This document shows, one piece after another, positions 7,536 through 17,376 of a DNA stretch of 23,117 nucleotides (position 1 is its first letter; each line of letters begins with the position of its first letter). Position numbers and translations under genes: made by a program. The DNA lies in the IMG/VR virus record IMGVR_UViG_3300017756_000119, positions 1-23,117 of that record. One strand, given 5' to 3'. Origin of the DNA: a virus. The notes beneath the pieces are model-generated. The model worked only from the letters and a program-made list of their open reading frames with translations. It did not search any database and was not told the origin of the DNA.

Positions 7536-7973
7536 ATGATAAGAATCGGAGAACATAAAGATGTTGATCAAGGTGTAAAATTACTTGAACAACATAGAAA
7601 AGAATTTGACTTTGGTCAATTTAAAGATGATAATACAGAATACTACAAAGGATTATTTAATGCAATAGCAAAAGATAAAACTTCTATAATATCACAAGAT
7701 AATGATGAATATAATGGAATGATAATGGGTCTTAAATTTCCTAATTTATTAAATCCAAATTTAATACAATTACATGTTTTAATAACATGGGTACATCCTA
7801 ATAAAAGAGGATCTTCTGTATTTTATAGAATGCATAAAGCATTTGAAAAAATGGTAAAAGAAAATCATAAAGAGGTAAAAGAAATAATTTATTATTCAAT
7901 ACCAACAACAAATATTAATTTTAATAAATTGAACTATAAAGAATTTCAATCAATGTATAAAAAGGAAATTTAA
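7536..7973 (+). CDS. GNAT-like acetyltransferase fold protein
   Basis: A 145-residue protein. The centre (residues 79-105) reads LHVLITWVHPNKRGSSVFYR and on into a helix, which matches GNAT motif A: a strand, 'V-P-x-x-R-G', then the acetyl-CoA-binding helix. The end (NFNKLNYKEFQSMYKKE) resembles motif B, 'y.k.GF....e'. The pyrophosphate-binding signature is degenerate (KRGSS instead of RGxGxG/A), so catalysis is uncertain. Similar GNAT genes are known among tail genes of marine podoviruses and myoviruses. Its substrate is unknown. It starts after a weak AAAGAG box and ends two bases before the tail-hub gene. Confidence 0.65.
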   Translation: MIRIGEHKDVDQGVKLLEQHRKEFDFGQFKDDNTEYYKGLFNAIAKDKTSIISQDNDEYNGMIMGLKFPNLLNPNLIQLHVLITWVHPNKRGSSVFYRMHKAFEKMVKENHKEVKEIIYYSIPTTNINFNKLNYKEFQSMYKKEI

Positions 7974-7975
7974 TT

Positions 7976-10549
7976 ATGGCAGCAGCTGCACCAGTTATAA
8001 CAGTACTTTCATCAGCCGGTTGGCAAGGTATGTTAGCTAGGTTTGTATTATCAGTTGCAGTTTCATTTATTGCAAATAAATTATTTGCTCCAGATGTACC
8101 TGCAGGTGGTGGATCTTTAGATACAGCCCCAGATCCTGGAGTTAAACAAAGAATAGCTTCTAATCCTGATAATAAACTTCCTGTTATTTATGGACAAGGA
8201 AGAGTATTTGGTTCAATTACATTTGCAGATATAACATCTGATAATCAAACAATGGCATTTATTATATCTTTATGTGAAGGTCCTATTAATACTATTGGTA
8301 ATATTTGGTGGGATAATTTTCAATTAACATTAGATAGTAATGGTAATGTAACAAATGCAACAGATGTAAATGGTAATAGTGATGATTTTTTAAATGGTAA
8401 TTTAACAGTTAAAAAATTTCCAGCAGGAGGCAGATGTTCTCCTATGGAAACATTTTCAACTAAATGGAATACTAATGCTGCAAATAGAACAATGCCTAAT
8501 GTTGCATATTTATATGTGGAATTAAAATATAATAGAGATGAATCTGTAACTGGTTTGACTAGTAAATTAGGTGCAGAAGTTGAAGGTAAATTAGTTAGAA
8601 CTTTTACTGGTTCTACTTTATCAAATACTACATCATACTCAAATAATCCAGCTGAATGTTTATTAGATTATTTAACAAATAATATTTATGGATGTGGTAA
8701 TATAATTTCTGATACTGATGTAAATTTAGATTCATTTATTGCTCATAAAACATTTTGTGATACTTTAATTACACATACAGATAAAAATGGAAATAGTGTA
8801 CAAAATAAAAGATATACAACAAATGGATCTTTAAATACTAATGATGAAAGAGATTTAAATATTTCTGATTTAGTTATTTGTTCTCAAGGAATATTTGGTT
8901 ATCATTTAGGTAAATTTCAAATTACTTCTGATACTACAGGATCATCTGTAATGTCATTTACTTCTGATAATATGTATGGTGATTTTACAATAGTTAATGA
9001 TGGTTTTAATAGTTCATTAAATAAAATGGATATTTCATTTAATTCTTATGATGAAAGATATCAAGATGATCAAGTATTTTTAGAATTACCTAGTAATTTA
9101 AAAGCATATAATGAACCAGAATTAATTCAAAATACAAGATTAAAATTTATAAATAATAATGTTATGGCTCAAAGAGTTGGTAATGTTATTATTAAAAAAT
9201 CAAGAGATAATTTAATTATTTCATTTAGAACAGATACAAGAGCATTAGCATTACAAGTTACGGATATAATATCAGTTACAAATAATGTTTATGGTTTTTC
9301 AAGTAAATTATTTAAAATTAATTCTATTAGTGAAACTGAAATGGGAGATGAAGGTGTTTCAGGATATTTAATTACTGCTGAAGAATATAATGCAGATGCA
9401 TATACAGAAGAGGCATTAACAGAATTTTCAACAAGTCCTAATACAAATTTAGCTAATCCACGAAATTTTGGATCAATTACAGATTTAACATCAATTAGTA
9501 ATGATACAGATTCTACTACTCCATTTGTTCAATTAAGATGGACTGTACCAACTGGATTAACAGAAACATTTGAAATATATGTTGGAAATAACGTTAATAA
9601 TGCTATTGCTGATAGAGAATTTAATATTTCATTTAGAACATCAACAGGTCCATTTACTGAAGGTGCTACAATTACACATAAAGTATTTGATATAGATTTT
9701 ACAGATACATTGGTATTTTGGGTAAGACCAATAAACCAATTTGCAAGAGGGGCATTTTCTAATGCTTATAATTTTGGTGTATTTAGACCAGATTCTGGTG
9801 GCATTACTTCAGGAAATTCTGGTGTTATTATTGATCCTAATAATGTTAAAAATCCTTATGGTGTTGTAAACAGATTTACTCAAATTAAATATGGAGATAG
9901 TAATACAGGATCTAATATAAGAGATGATTTTACAGATATTAATGCTGTTCAACAAATAGGTTATGCTGGTTCAACAATTAATACAATTACTAGAACTGGT
10001 GGAACTGATGGTTCAGGATCTATTACATTTCCTACAAATTTTAATTCTGGTACAGCAACAACAGAAGAACAAGAATTAAGTTTTACAGGAACAAGAGGTA
10101 ATGTAACACAAAAAGAATTATTACATATTAATTTAGCTGATGATATACAAAATACTACAATTAGAAAAGCAATCAACAATGCTCAAGATTGGAATGCAAC
10201 AGGTTTTTTAGTTGCTGATAGTTCAAATAATAGTGTTAAAGTTAATGGAACTTTAGAATTATCTTCATTAGTAACAGGAGGTGTTTCAAATGGATTTGGA
10301 AGATCTGTATGTATAGGTACTTCAACTATATATGTAATGTCTAATACTGAATTATATTCATTTAGATTAATTACAAATACTTGGTCACATTATGCTACAA
10401 CAAATGCAGGTGGAGTTCAAAATTTTAATGTTTCTGCTATGGGAGATGATGTTTTACTTTATAATAGTTCAACTACTGAAGGTCAAATATGGAATTATTT
10501 CTTAATTCCTCCTACAACAGGAGCAACAGGGGGCGCACAGTTTAACTAA
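7976..10549 (+). CDS. Tail hub/tip protein (gpJ-like)
   Basis: An 857-residue protein that probably forms the central tail tip. Residues about 18-38 are hydrophobic. They are followed by a proline- and glycine-rich linker and LPVIYGQGRVFGSITFAD (68-85), a pattern typical of gpJ and related hub proteins ('PviYG..rv.G'). A fibronectin-like domain is likely at about 516-605 (LRWTVPTGLTETFEIYVG, then WVRPINQFARGAFSNAY). The last ~85 residues (GRSVCIGTSTIYVMSNTELY, TWSHYATTNAGG) look like a short blade-type repeat. The protein ends in ATGGAQFN, which is shared with two other proteins here. TAATG overlap with the next gene. Confidence 0.8.
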   Translation: MAAAAPVITVLSSAGWQGMLARFVLSVAVSFIANKLFAPDVPAGGGSLDTAPDPGVKQRIASNPDNKLPVIYGQGRVFGSITFADITSDNQTMAFIISLCEGPINTIGNIWWDNFQLTLDSNGNVTNATDVNGNSDDFLNGNLTVKKFPAGGRCSPMETFSTKWNTNAANRTMPNVAYLYVELKYNRDESVTGLTSKLGAEVEGKLVRTFTGSTLSNTTSYSNNPAECLLDYLTNNIYGCGNIISDTDVNLDSFIAHKTFCDTLITHTDKNGNSVQNKRYTTNGSLNTNDERDLNISDLVICSQGIFGYHLGKFQITSDTTGSSVMSFTSDNMYGDFTIVNDGFNSSLNKMDISFNSYDERYQDDQVFLELPSNLKAYNEPELIQNTRLKFINNNVMAQRVGNVIIKKSRDNLIISFRTDTRALALQVTDIISVTNNVYGFSSKLFKINSISETEMGDEGVSGYLITAEEYNADAYTEEALTEFSTSPNTNLANPRNFGSITDLTSISNDTDSTTPFVQLRWTVPTGLTETFEIYVGNNVNNAIADREFNISFRTSTGPFTEGATITHKVFDIDFTDTLVFWVRPINQFARGAFSNAYNFGVFRPDSGGITSGNSGVIIDPNNVKNPYGVVNRFTQIKYGDSNTGSNIRDDFTDINAVQQIGYAGSTINTITRTGGTDGSGSITFPTNFNSGTATTEEQELSFTGTRGNVTQKELLHINLADDIQNTTIRKAINNAQDWNATGFLVADSSNNSVKVNGTLELSSLVTGGVSNGFGRSVCIGTSTIYVMSNTELYSFRLITNTWSHYATTNAGGVQNFNVSAMGDDVLLYNSSTTEGQIWNYFLIPPTTGATGGAQFN

Positions 10550-11076
10550 TGGCAATATTAACAACATTATCAAATTTTGATATTAGCAACAATATAGTAG
10601 ATTCAAATGAAAATATTATTGTTTGGTATAATGGAACTAAAATAAAATATTATCACAGATTTGAACAAGTAACTACTGAAGTAGAAACTATTAGTGGTGT
10701 TATATCAATTAAACTTTTAAGTGATACTAATGTAAAAATAACTACAGCTTCAAAAGTTAGAGAATTAATTTTAACAAGGCCAAGTACAACAAATACATAT
10801 ACAATTACATTAGATAGTAATTATGATAATACAAATCCTGTAAGAAAATGGGAATTATCTTTAAATAATTATGGTACGGTTTTAACAGCTACTATGTCTT
10901 CAACTGTTGCAGAAACTGCTACAGCTGTAGCTTCAGCAATTAATAATTTAAATAATTTCAGTGCTAGTGCAAACAACAATATAATTACTTATACTGATTC
11001 AACTTCACAAATTGTACAAACAAGTTCAATTGATTATAATGATTTTATTGCAACTGGTGGTGCACAATTTAACTAA
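10549..11076 (+). CDS. Tail-tip accessory/fibre protein with ATGGAQFN end
   Basis: A 175-residue protein, beta-rich and asparagine- and threonine-rich, with no recognised family. The middle (TNTYTITLDSNYDNTNP, then an LTATMSSTVAETATAVASAI helix and NNNIITYTDSTSQI) looks like the module seen repeatedly in the next, larger protein: strand, 'T-A-x-x-A-S-A-I-N', strand. It ends in ATGGAQFN like its upstream neighbour and the collagen-like fibre. It is coupled to the hub gene by TAATG and so is likely made with it. Confidence 0.6.
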   Translation: MAILTTLSNFDISNNIVDSNENIIVWYNGTKIKYYHRFEQVTTEVETISGVISIKLLSDTNVKITTASKVRELILTRPSTTNTYTITLDSNYDNTNPVRKWELSLNNYGTVLTATMSSTVAETATAVASAINNLNNFSASANNNIITYTDSTSQIVQTSSIDYNDFIATGGAQFN

Positions 11077-11091
11077 TAAAAGGAATTAAAA

Positions 11092-13230
11092 ATGGCAATT
11101 AGCTCTGTTTATGCAAATGCAGGAACTTGGGCAGGATCTGATATTATTACGGCTACTATGAGAAATAGTTTAAATAATATTCATCCTATAAGTACTACTT
11201 CTGTTATTGCAGTAAATACAACAAATACTCAAGTATATACTGATGATGGAAATGGTACATATGTTTCTCAACAAACTTATTCAGATACAGGTGATATTTT
11301 TGGTTTTGGAAAAGAATTTATTTTAAATAATAATTTATATATTTATAACAGCCCTGAACCAAGTGCAAATACAAGATGGAATACAGGTACAAATACTAAA
11401 TATTCAATAAGCTTAGGATCATTAGGTTATATAACTAATAATACATTTTCAAATAATATTGGTGTTATTGATGCATTAAATGAAATTAGAACAGCAGTAT
11501 TAGGTTTAAATATAAGTGGATTATCAGTTTCATTACCTGCTTATGTATCAGATATAAATCCTGATAGTGGTCTTGTTGATTTTTCAGGTTATGGTATAGT
11601 AATTAATACAGGTACTGCTACAAATGAAGCTACATCTTTTACAATTAATGACGTAGCTGGTGATGGTTCAAATATTATTTATAATTATGAATTTGAAACA
11701 GATGGTGCTGGAACTGGAGGATCAACAACTATATCTTTAACTGAACCTGATGGTACAGGAACTTATACATTAAATGTTGCTGCTGATCTTGAAACAGATG
11801 ATCAATCAGCTACTATTGGAGCAGATTTAATTGCATTAGTAAATAATAATACAGAATCTCCTAATAATTATACTGCTACATATGATAATACTAATAAAAA
11901 AATTACATTTACATCAACAAATACATTTGATTCAGTTCCTAGTGAATTATGGACTGCTACAGTAAATAATAATTCTGTTAGTGGTACTAATGCAGGAAAT
12001 ATAGTTTTTGGAACATCTACAATATCAAGATCGGGAACATTAGGATCAACATATAATATTACTGCTCCTAATTTATTTACTAAAACTGTAAATGGACTAC
12101 CACTATTTAGTGAAGTTACATTTACTGGTGGAACACAACAATCATTTTCAAATAATTTAAATGCTACTGCGGCTGCTCTTGAATTTAAAAATGCATTAAA
12201 TGCTTCTTTAAATGGCTTTATGACTGCAACAATAGATTCAGGTGATTCAAAAATAGTAAATTATACTACAACAATTCAAGATGATATTGGATTAGATTTT
12301 ACTTTTTCTAATTCAAATATTACAAAAAGTATTACACAAGGAAGTTTAGGTACTACTCAAACAAATATTAATAATTCTGGTAAAACAAATATTCAAGTAT
12401 TTAAACCAGGAAGTTCTAGTGCTGATTATAATAAAAGTTTTGTTGGTTTTGTTCCAACATTACCTGGTGCTGTAAATACAATAGCTGATGTAATAGAAAA
12501 TATTAATACAAATATAACTGATTGGACTATTGAAAAAGATCAACCAGTTGCTAATCAAATTAGATTTACTTCAATTGCTGATGCACATTTTAGTGATTTA
12601 TATAGATTAACTGTAATTAATAATTCAGCTAGTGGAACAACAGTAGGTAATTTTTCAACAGGAGTAGGTAATGCTACAATTACTCAAGCAGGTTCATCTG
12701 TTCCAAATTATTATGGTTTAAGATCTGTAATTTTAGCTAATAAAGATGTATTTTCAAATACTGCATCCGATTATTCTTGGTTTGAAACTACTAAAAATAG
12801 TTTAAATACTATATTACCAAGTTATAAAGTAGATACTATAAAAACTCCAGAATTTAAATTTGATGGATTTTCAAATAGTGCTGCTGCAATATCTGATGGA
12901 TATTTTGCTATAACAGCTAATTCTAATGGTCAATATGTTATTGATACTGATACACTTACTTCTAGTGAAATATCTAATATACCAGTTGATCAATCTAATA
13001 ATACAATAAATGGATCTGAAATGGTCTATTTTTCTACTAAATTATATTTAGCATATAGAGTAAATAATGACAGTGAAATTACTGCTTTATCACTAGGAGC
13101 TTCAAATTCTGGTGCAACAATTTATACAAATCCAGGAACTACTTATTCCATAACAGATAGTAATGGTGATGCTTTAATTGCATCTTATATCTATAAATGG
13201 AGTGGTACAGCTTGGATTAAAGAAACTTAA
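11092..13230 (+). CDS. Large repetitive tail-fibre protein
   Basis: A 712-residue protein, low in charge and rich in N, T, S and G, as in phage fibres. Repeats occur inside: a segment near residues 285-318 (TATVNNNSVSGTNAGN, then STISRSGT) is echoed near 502-535 (LTVINNSASGTTVGN, then ATITQAGS), each after an 'S-[LY]-[WR]' strand. Around them lie units like the one in the gene upstream. The end reads YIYKWSGTAWIKET, a Y-x-W-S-G-[ST]-A motif also seen in the collagen-like fibre ([12 protein letters not shown]). It has an AAGGA box at 11080-11084. Unlike both flanking fibre proteins it lacks ATGGAQFN. Specific function not known. Confidence 0.6.
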   Translation: MAISSVYANAGTWAGSDIITATMRNSLNNIHPISTTSVIAVNTTNTQVYTDDGNGTYVSQQTYSDTGDIFGFGKEFILNNNLYIYNSPEPSANTRWNTGTNTKYSISLGSLGYITNNTFSNNIGVIDALNEIRTAVLGLNISGLSVSLPAYVSDINPDSGLVDFSGYGIVINTGTATNEATSFTINDVAGDGSNIIYNYEFETDGAGTGGSTTISLTEPDGTGTYTLNVAADLETDDQSATIGADLIALVNNNTESPNNYTATYDNTNKKITFTSTNTFDSVPSELWTATVNNNSVSGTNAGNIVFGTSTISRSGTLGSTYNITAPNLFTKTVNGLPLFSEVTFTGGTQQSFSNNLNATAAALEFKNALNASLNGFMTATIDSGDSKIVNYTTTIQDDIGLDFTFSNSNITKSITQGSLGTTQTNINNSGKTNIQVFKPGSSSADYNKSFVGFVPTLPGAVNTIADVIENINTNITDWTIEKDQPVANQIRFTSIADAHFSDLYRLTVINNSASGTTVGNFSTGVGNATITQAGSSVPNYYGLRSVILANKDVFSNTASDYSWFETTKNSLNTILPSYKVDTIKTPEFKFDGFSNSAAAISDGYFAITANSNGQYVIDTDTLTSSEISNIPVDQSNNTINGSEMVYFSTKLYLAYRVNNDSEITALSLGASNSGATIYTNPGTTYSITDSNGDALIASYIYKWSGTAWIKET

Positions 13231-13237
13231 TAAACAA

Positions 13238-13263
13238 AAATATATGTCCATAGATATATATTT
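13238..13263 (+). terminator. AT-rich hairpin between two fibre genes
   Basis: An 11-pair stem (AAATATATGTC with GATATATATTT, one G.U pair) closed by a CATA loop, in the 60-base gap after the large fibre gene. No U-tract follows. It could be a weak terminator, a message-stabilising end or a processing site. It is followed by an AGGAG box for the next gene. Confidence 0.45.
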
Positions 13264-13290
13264 ACTCATAACTAACCTACAGGAGATAAT

Positions 13291-13740
13291 ATGAGAATAT
13301 CAAATATACAAAACTATTTAGGAGGAGCAGATAATATTATTGCTCGAGAAGTAGCTGAGGGTAATTCGTTTTTAATGTCAATAGAAGATGGTACTATAGA
13401 TTTTAGTGCTTCATCTACTGCTTTTGATATAAAAGCTGATTTATTTGAAGCAACCGTTACAAGAAAAAGAGGATCTATTGTAATTGATTCATTAACTGCA
13501 GTTGGAGGTTCAAACCAACATACTTATACAAAAGCTGAATTAATTCATAATACTGGTACTGCTGGTAAATTTGAATTATTAGTACCTGACACATTATTAT
13601 CAGATCAAGGAAATTATAGTGCTACCCCTGATGATGCATCGCCATATATTGTGGTTATGAAGGTACAATGGGCACAGGGTAATCCTGTAGTAAAAAATTC
13701 AATTAGGTTTGTATTTGTAATAAGATATCAACCTAAGTAA
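13291..13740 (+). CDS. Putative baseplate/fibre protein of unknown family
   Basis: A 149-residue protein with alternating strands: a start [12 protein letters not shown], then [37 protein letters not shown] and later [17 protein letters not shown], ending in [12 protein letters not shown]. The pattern resembles the N-terminal beta-sandwich of baseplate upper proteins that hold receptor-binding fibres, but I cannot assign a family. It has a strong AGGAG box within the 13280s and lies just before the collagen-like fibre, so an anchoring role is plausible (inference). Confidence 0.55.
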   Translation: MRISNIQNYLGGADNIIAREVAEGNSFLMSIEDGTIDFSASSTAFDIKADLFEATVTRKRGSIVIDSLTAVGGSNQHTYTKAELIHNTGTAGKFELLVPDTLLSDQGNYSATPDDASPYIVVMKVQWAQGNPVVKNSIRFVFVIRYQPK

Positions 13741-13754
13741 AGGAATAAAATAAT

Positions 13755-15944
13755 ATGACAATTAAAATAGATGGAACAACTTCAACTATAACTGTTTCAA
13801 AACAGACAGGTCCAACTGGCCCACAAGGTCCGCAAGGTCCAACTGGCCCACAAGGTCCACAAGGTGATAAAGGTGATACAGGTTTAACAGGACAAACAGG
13901 ACCAACTGGTAATCAAGATTCACAAGGTACTCAAGGTATTCAAGGAATTGTTGGCCCAACAGGCCCACAAGGTGCTACAGGTCCGCAGGGGCCTTCAGGT
14001 ACAGCAAATACTAGTGAAGTAAATGGGCTTATTGATACACGTGTAAATAAATCATTTGTTGATGCTTTAAATGTTGATGCAGATACTTTAGATGGTGTTA
14101 ATAGTACAGCATTTGAACAAATTTCTAATAAAAATCAAAATGGTGGATATGCAGGTTTAGATAGTGCTGGTAAAGTTGCAACTGCACAATTACCTAGTTA
14201 TGTAGATGATGTAGAGGAATATGCTAATTTTGCTTCATTTCCAGGTACAGGTGAAACAGGTAAAATATATATTGCTATTGATACAGGAGATGTTTATAGA
14301 TGGTCAGGAAGTGCATATGTACAAATAAATGACGCTGTAACTTCTGCTGATCAAGCAACAAAATTAGCAACTGCTAGAAATATTACTTTAACAGGTCCAG
14401 TAACTGGAACTGCTAGTTTTGATGGTACTGCTAATGCTGGTATTTCAACTACATTAGATTTATCTTCTAAATCAACTTCTGATTTATCTGAGGGATCTAA
14501 TAAATATTATACTGATGCTAGAGTTCAAACAAAAATTGATGCAAATTCAGCAGGATTTATTACTGCAAGTTCAAGTGATACTTTAACAAATAAACAAGGT
14601 AATATATCTCAATTTACAAATGATAGTAATTATTTAACTTCAGTACCAGCTCAAACTTTTACTTCATTAACAGGTAAGCCAACAACAGTTGCAGGTTATG
14701 GAATAACTGATGCTGTAACAGCAACAAGTACAACAGCTTTTACAAATAAATCAGGTAATATATCTCAATGGACTAATGATGCTGGTTATATAACAAGTGA
14801 AACTGATAGTCAAACATTAACTTTTAGTGATCCAAATTTATCAATATCAGGTGGTAATTCTGTAAATTTAAGTGCATTAACACCAACATCTTTGGCATTT
14901 AGTGCAATTACTTCAAAACCAACAACAATAGCTGGTTATGGAATTACAGATGCTTTAGCTATAGGTACAAGTGCTACAACTGCAATGGCAGGTAATACAA
15001 CATTTACTTTTTCAGAAATTACAAGTAAACCAACTACATTAGCTGGATATGGTATTACAGACGGATATACTAATGCTAATGCTGTATCGGCTGTTACTGC
15101 ATCTGATTTAGATATGGGTGGTAATAAAGTTTTATTTGCTAATATGTATTCTAATGAAGCAAGTTTGCCAAGTGCTACTACTTATCATGGTATGTTTGCT
15201 CATGTTCATGGAACAGGTAAAGGTTATTTTGCACATGGTGGTAATTGGATTAAATTAATAGATGAAACAAGTTCTGATACAGATGATTTAACAGAGGGAT
15301 CTAGTAATTTATATTATACTGATGCAAGAGTTGATGCTAGAATAGCTGCTGGAGGTTCTAATCCAACAATTAGTTCTATTTCTCCAACTACAATAGGTAA
15401 TTCTGCATCTACAATTACAGTTACAGGATCTAATTTTGATGTTGGTTCGCAAGTAGAATTTATAAATACTTCTACAGGTATTTGGTATCCTGCTACAACA
15501 ATTGTATATAATAATAGTACATCATTAACTGTTACAATTACTTTATCTGTGGATGCTCAATATAGAATGAGGGTTGAAAATGGAACTGGTAAAGCAGTTA
15601 TATCAAGTGCTAATATTTTAACTGTATCTGATGCACCTACATGGTCAACAAGTGCAGGTAGTTTAGGTTCTTTTGCTGGAAACTTTTCTGGTACAATTGC
15701 AACTCTTTCTGCTTCTTCAGATAGTGCTGTAACATTTAGTGAAGTTGGATCTAATTTATCCGGTGCTAATGTTACTTTATCTTCTGCTGGTGTTTTAGCT
15801 ACTACAGACTTTGGTGGTTCATCATCAAGTCCAACAACTTATAATTTTACAATTAGAGTAACCGATGCTGAAAATCAAACTGCTGATCGTAGTTTTAGTT
15901 TTGCTTCAACATATGGTGCTACAGGAGGCGCGCAGTTTAACTAA
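13755..15944 (+). CDS. Collagen-like tail fibre with IPT/TIG domain
   Basis: A 729-residue fibre. Residues about 18-83 are a run of G-x-y triplets ([11 protein letters not shown]..., one break at NQDSQG) that should form a collagen-type triple helix. They are followed by repeated segments: [14 protein letters not shown] three times (14659-15070 region), [15 protein letters not shown] twice, and [15 protein letters not shown] / [16 protein letters not shown], which are common in phage fibres. An IPT/TIG-type Ig domain lies at about 534-625 ([20 protein letters not shown]), then a second Ig-like end domain. The last residues are [14 protein letters not shown] box at 13741. It probably binds the host surface. 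Confidence 0.75.
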   Translation: MTIKIDGTTSTITVSKQTGPTGPQGPQGPTGPQGPQGDKGDTGLTGQTGPTGNQDSQGTQGIQGIVGPTGPQGATGPQGPSGTANTSEVNGLIDTRVNKSFVDALNVDADTLDGVNSTAFEQISNKNQNGGYAGLDSAGKVATAQLPSYVDDVEEYANFASFPGTGETGKIYIAIDTGDVYRWSGSAYVQINDAVTSADQATKLATARNITLTGPVTGTASFDGTANAGISTTLDLSSKSTSDLSEGSNKYYTDARVQTKIDANSAGFITASSSDTLTNKQGNISQFTNDSNYLTSVPAQTFTSLTGKPTTVAGYGITDAVTATSTTAFTNKSGNISQWTNDAGYITSETDSQTLTFSDPNLSISGGNSVNLSALTPTSLAFSAITSKPTTIAGYGITDALAIGTSATTAMAGNTTFTFSEITSKPTTLAGYGITDGYTNANAVSAVTASDLDMGGNKVLFANMYSNEASLPSATTYHGMFAHVHGTGKGYFAHGGNWIKLIDETSSDTDDLTEGSSNLYYTDARVDARIAAGGSNPTISSISPTTIGNSASTITVTGSNFDVGSQVEFINTSTGIWYPATTIVYNNSTSLTVTITLSVDAQYRMRVENGTGKAVISSANILTVSDAPTWSTSAGSLGSFAGNFSGTIATLSASSDSAVTFSEVGSNLSGANVTLSSAGVLATTDFGGSSSSPTTYNFTIRVTDAENQTADRSFSFASTYGATGGAQFN

Positions 15945-16024
15945 TGAATAAATTTAAAAAAGGAATAAAGAATATAATGAAAAAAATAATAATAATAATA
16001 AATCAAATATTGGGGGTTAAATAA
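15944..16024 (+). CDS. 26-residue peptide ORF between two fibre genes
   Basis: A short [23 protein letters not shown] and six more residues, cationic at the start with a run of five isoleucines. Its ATG overlaps the stop of the collagen-like gene by one base and its stop overlaps the ATG of the next gene by one base, the same TAATG coupling used elsewhere in this operon. An AGGA at 15960 could serve an internal ATG at 15977. It may be a real mini-protein, perhaps membrane-active, or only a coupling leader. A GGGGG box for the next gene lies inside it (about 16011-16015). Confidence 0.4.
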   Translation: MNKFKKGIKNIMKKIIIIINQILGVK

Positions 16025-17376
16025 TGGCTGGTACAAGATTAACAAGAAGTTATGGAGCAGGAGTAACTGGAAATAGAAGCAAATGGACATTTTCTGGTTG
16101 GATAAAAAGAAGTAATGAATTTGGATCAGAACAAGGTATATTAACAGTTTATAGTAATAGTTCTTATTATACAAGTATAGATATTACATCAGAGGATCAA
16201 ATTAATTTCTTTGATTTATATAATGGTGGTATTAATGGAAGAGTTAGAGCAAATGCTAGAAATAGAGATTGTACTGGTTGGACACATATAGTTTGTACTT
16301 TTGATAGAAATAACGCAACTTCTGGAGACAAAATTAGAATGTGGATTAACGGTGTAAGAATAACTGGAGCTTTAGCATCATTAGAAACTATGCCAGCAAA
16401 CGCAACTACTTTAAATTCAGATAGTCAAACACTTGAAATTGGTGCAAAAAATAATGCTAGTTATTTTAATGGACAAATGAGTCATTTACATTTTTGTGAT
16501 GGTTATGCTTATGAAGCATCAGATTTTGGTGGTTTTGATAGTACAACTGGAGAATGGTCTATAAACACTTCTCCTAGTGTAACTTATGGAACACAAGGTT
16601 GGTTTATTTTAAAAGATGGTAATTCAGTAACAGATGAATCTACTAATACTAATAATTTTACAGTTTCTAATGGTACACTTACAAAAACAGAAGATAATCC
16701 AAGTAATGTTTTTGCTACAATAGATAGACATAATGAATGTACTGCATCAGGTTTTTTTCTTGAATATGGAAATACAAGAACAACTACTTCTGATGGAGGT
16801 CAATTTGGAGGCTCAAGTAATTTAGGTGCTAAAACTGGTAAATATTATTTTGAAATTAAATTTACATCGGGAACTACAACTTGGGGAAATATAAATTTTG
16901 TATCATCTAGTAATGCTAGAGAAACTGCAAGACAAAATGTTCATGCAAATCAATTAAGTGCATCATTTCCTAGTTTTTGTTATGAATTTGATGGTAATGT
17001 TTATAAAGATAGTACAAGTACAGTGGCTAATTATGGTAGTTATGCTGTTGGAGATATTATTATGATTGCTGCAGATTTAGATAATCAATATTGTTATTTT
17101 GGAAGAAATGGAACATGGGGTAACTCATGTGATCCAACATCTGGTGCAACAGGAACAGGTGGTGCTTCTATGTCTGCAAATCCAGATTTTTGGCATCTTG
17201 CTTTAGGTGACAGGAATTCATCTGGTTATAATGTTTATGATATAAATTTTGGTAATGGTTACTTCGGAACAACAGCAGTAGCTAGTGCAGGAACTAACGC
17301 AAGCGGTAACGGAATATTTGAATATGACGTACCCACAGGCTATACGGCTTTATCTACGAAAGGACTTAACTTATAA
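16024..17376 (+). CDS. LamG/SPRY-like receptor-binding protein
   Basis: A 450-residue protein with two lectin-like beta-sandwiches. The first (about 18-165) has the LamG or concanavalin pattern: WTFSGWIKRSNEFGSEQGI, then GWTHIVCTFDRN and IRMWINGVR, then LEIGAKN. The second (about 250-430) is SPRY-like: TGKYYFEIKFTSGTTTWGNI, YAVGDIIMIAADLDNQYCY with FGRNGTWGNSC, then NFGNGYF. The end (FEYDVPTGYTALSTKGLNL) is typical of tail proteins in marine phages. It probably binds cell-surface sugars or proteins. Good box and TAATG at the start, TAATG at the end. Confidence 0.7.
   Translation: MAGTRLTRSYGAGVTGNRSKWTFSGWIKRSNEFGSEQGILTVYSNSSYYTSIDITSEDQINFFDLYNGGINGRVRANARNRDCTGWTHIVCTFDRNNATSGDKIRMWINGVRITGALASLETMPANATTLNSDSQTLEIGAKNNASYFNGQMSHLHFCDGYAYEASDFGGFDSTTGEWSINTSPSVTYGTQGWFILKDGNSVTDESTNTNNFTVSNGTLTKTEDNPSNVFATIDRHNECTASGFFLEYGNTRTTTSDGGQFGGSSNLGAKTGKYYFEIKFTSGTTTWGNINFVSSSNARETARQNVHANQLSASFPSFCYEFDGNVYKDSTSTVANYGSYAVGDIIMIAADLDNQYCYFGRNGTWGNSCDPTSGATGTGGASMSANPDFWHLALGDRNSSGYNVYDINFGNGYFGTTAVASAGTNASGNGIFEYDVPTGYTALSTKGLNL

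Noticed and set aside
13786-13968. Leftward Leu/Gln/Val-rich frame opposite the collagen-like repeats
   Set aside because: It is the mirror of the G-x-y triplet repeat, not a gene.
14659-15070. CRISPR-like array in the fibre gene
   Set aside because: The three similar units are coding repeats (KPTTxAGYGITD) with in-frame, unevenly spaced variation.
10523-15941. Diversity-generating retroelement at the repeated fibre ends
   Set aside because: No reverse transcriptase in the window, no template repeat, and the changes between copies are silent third-base ones rather than adenine-directed coding changes.
15941-16174. Leftward Tyr/Phe/Leu-rich frame
   Set aside because: Composition mirrors an AT-rich intergenic stretch and a fibre start; no ribosome binding site.
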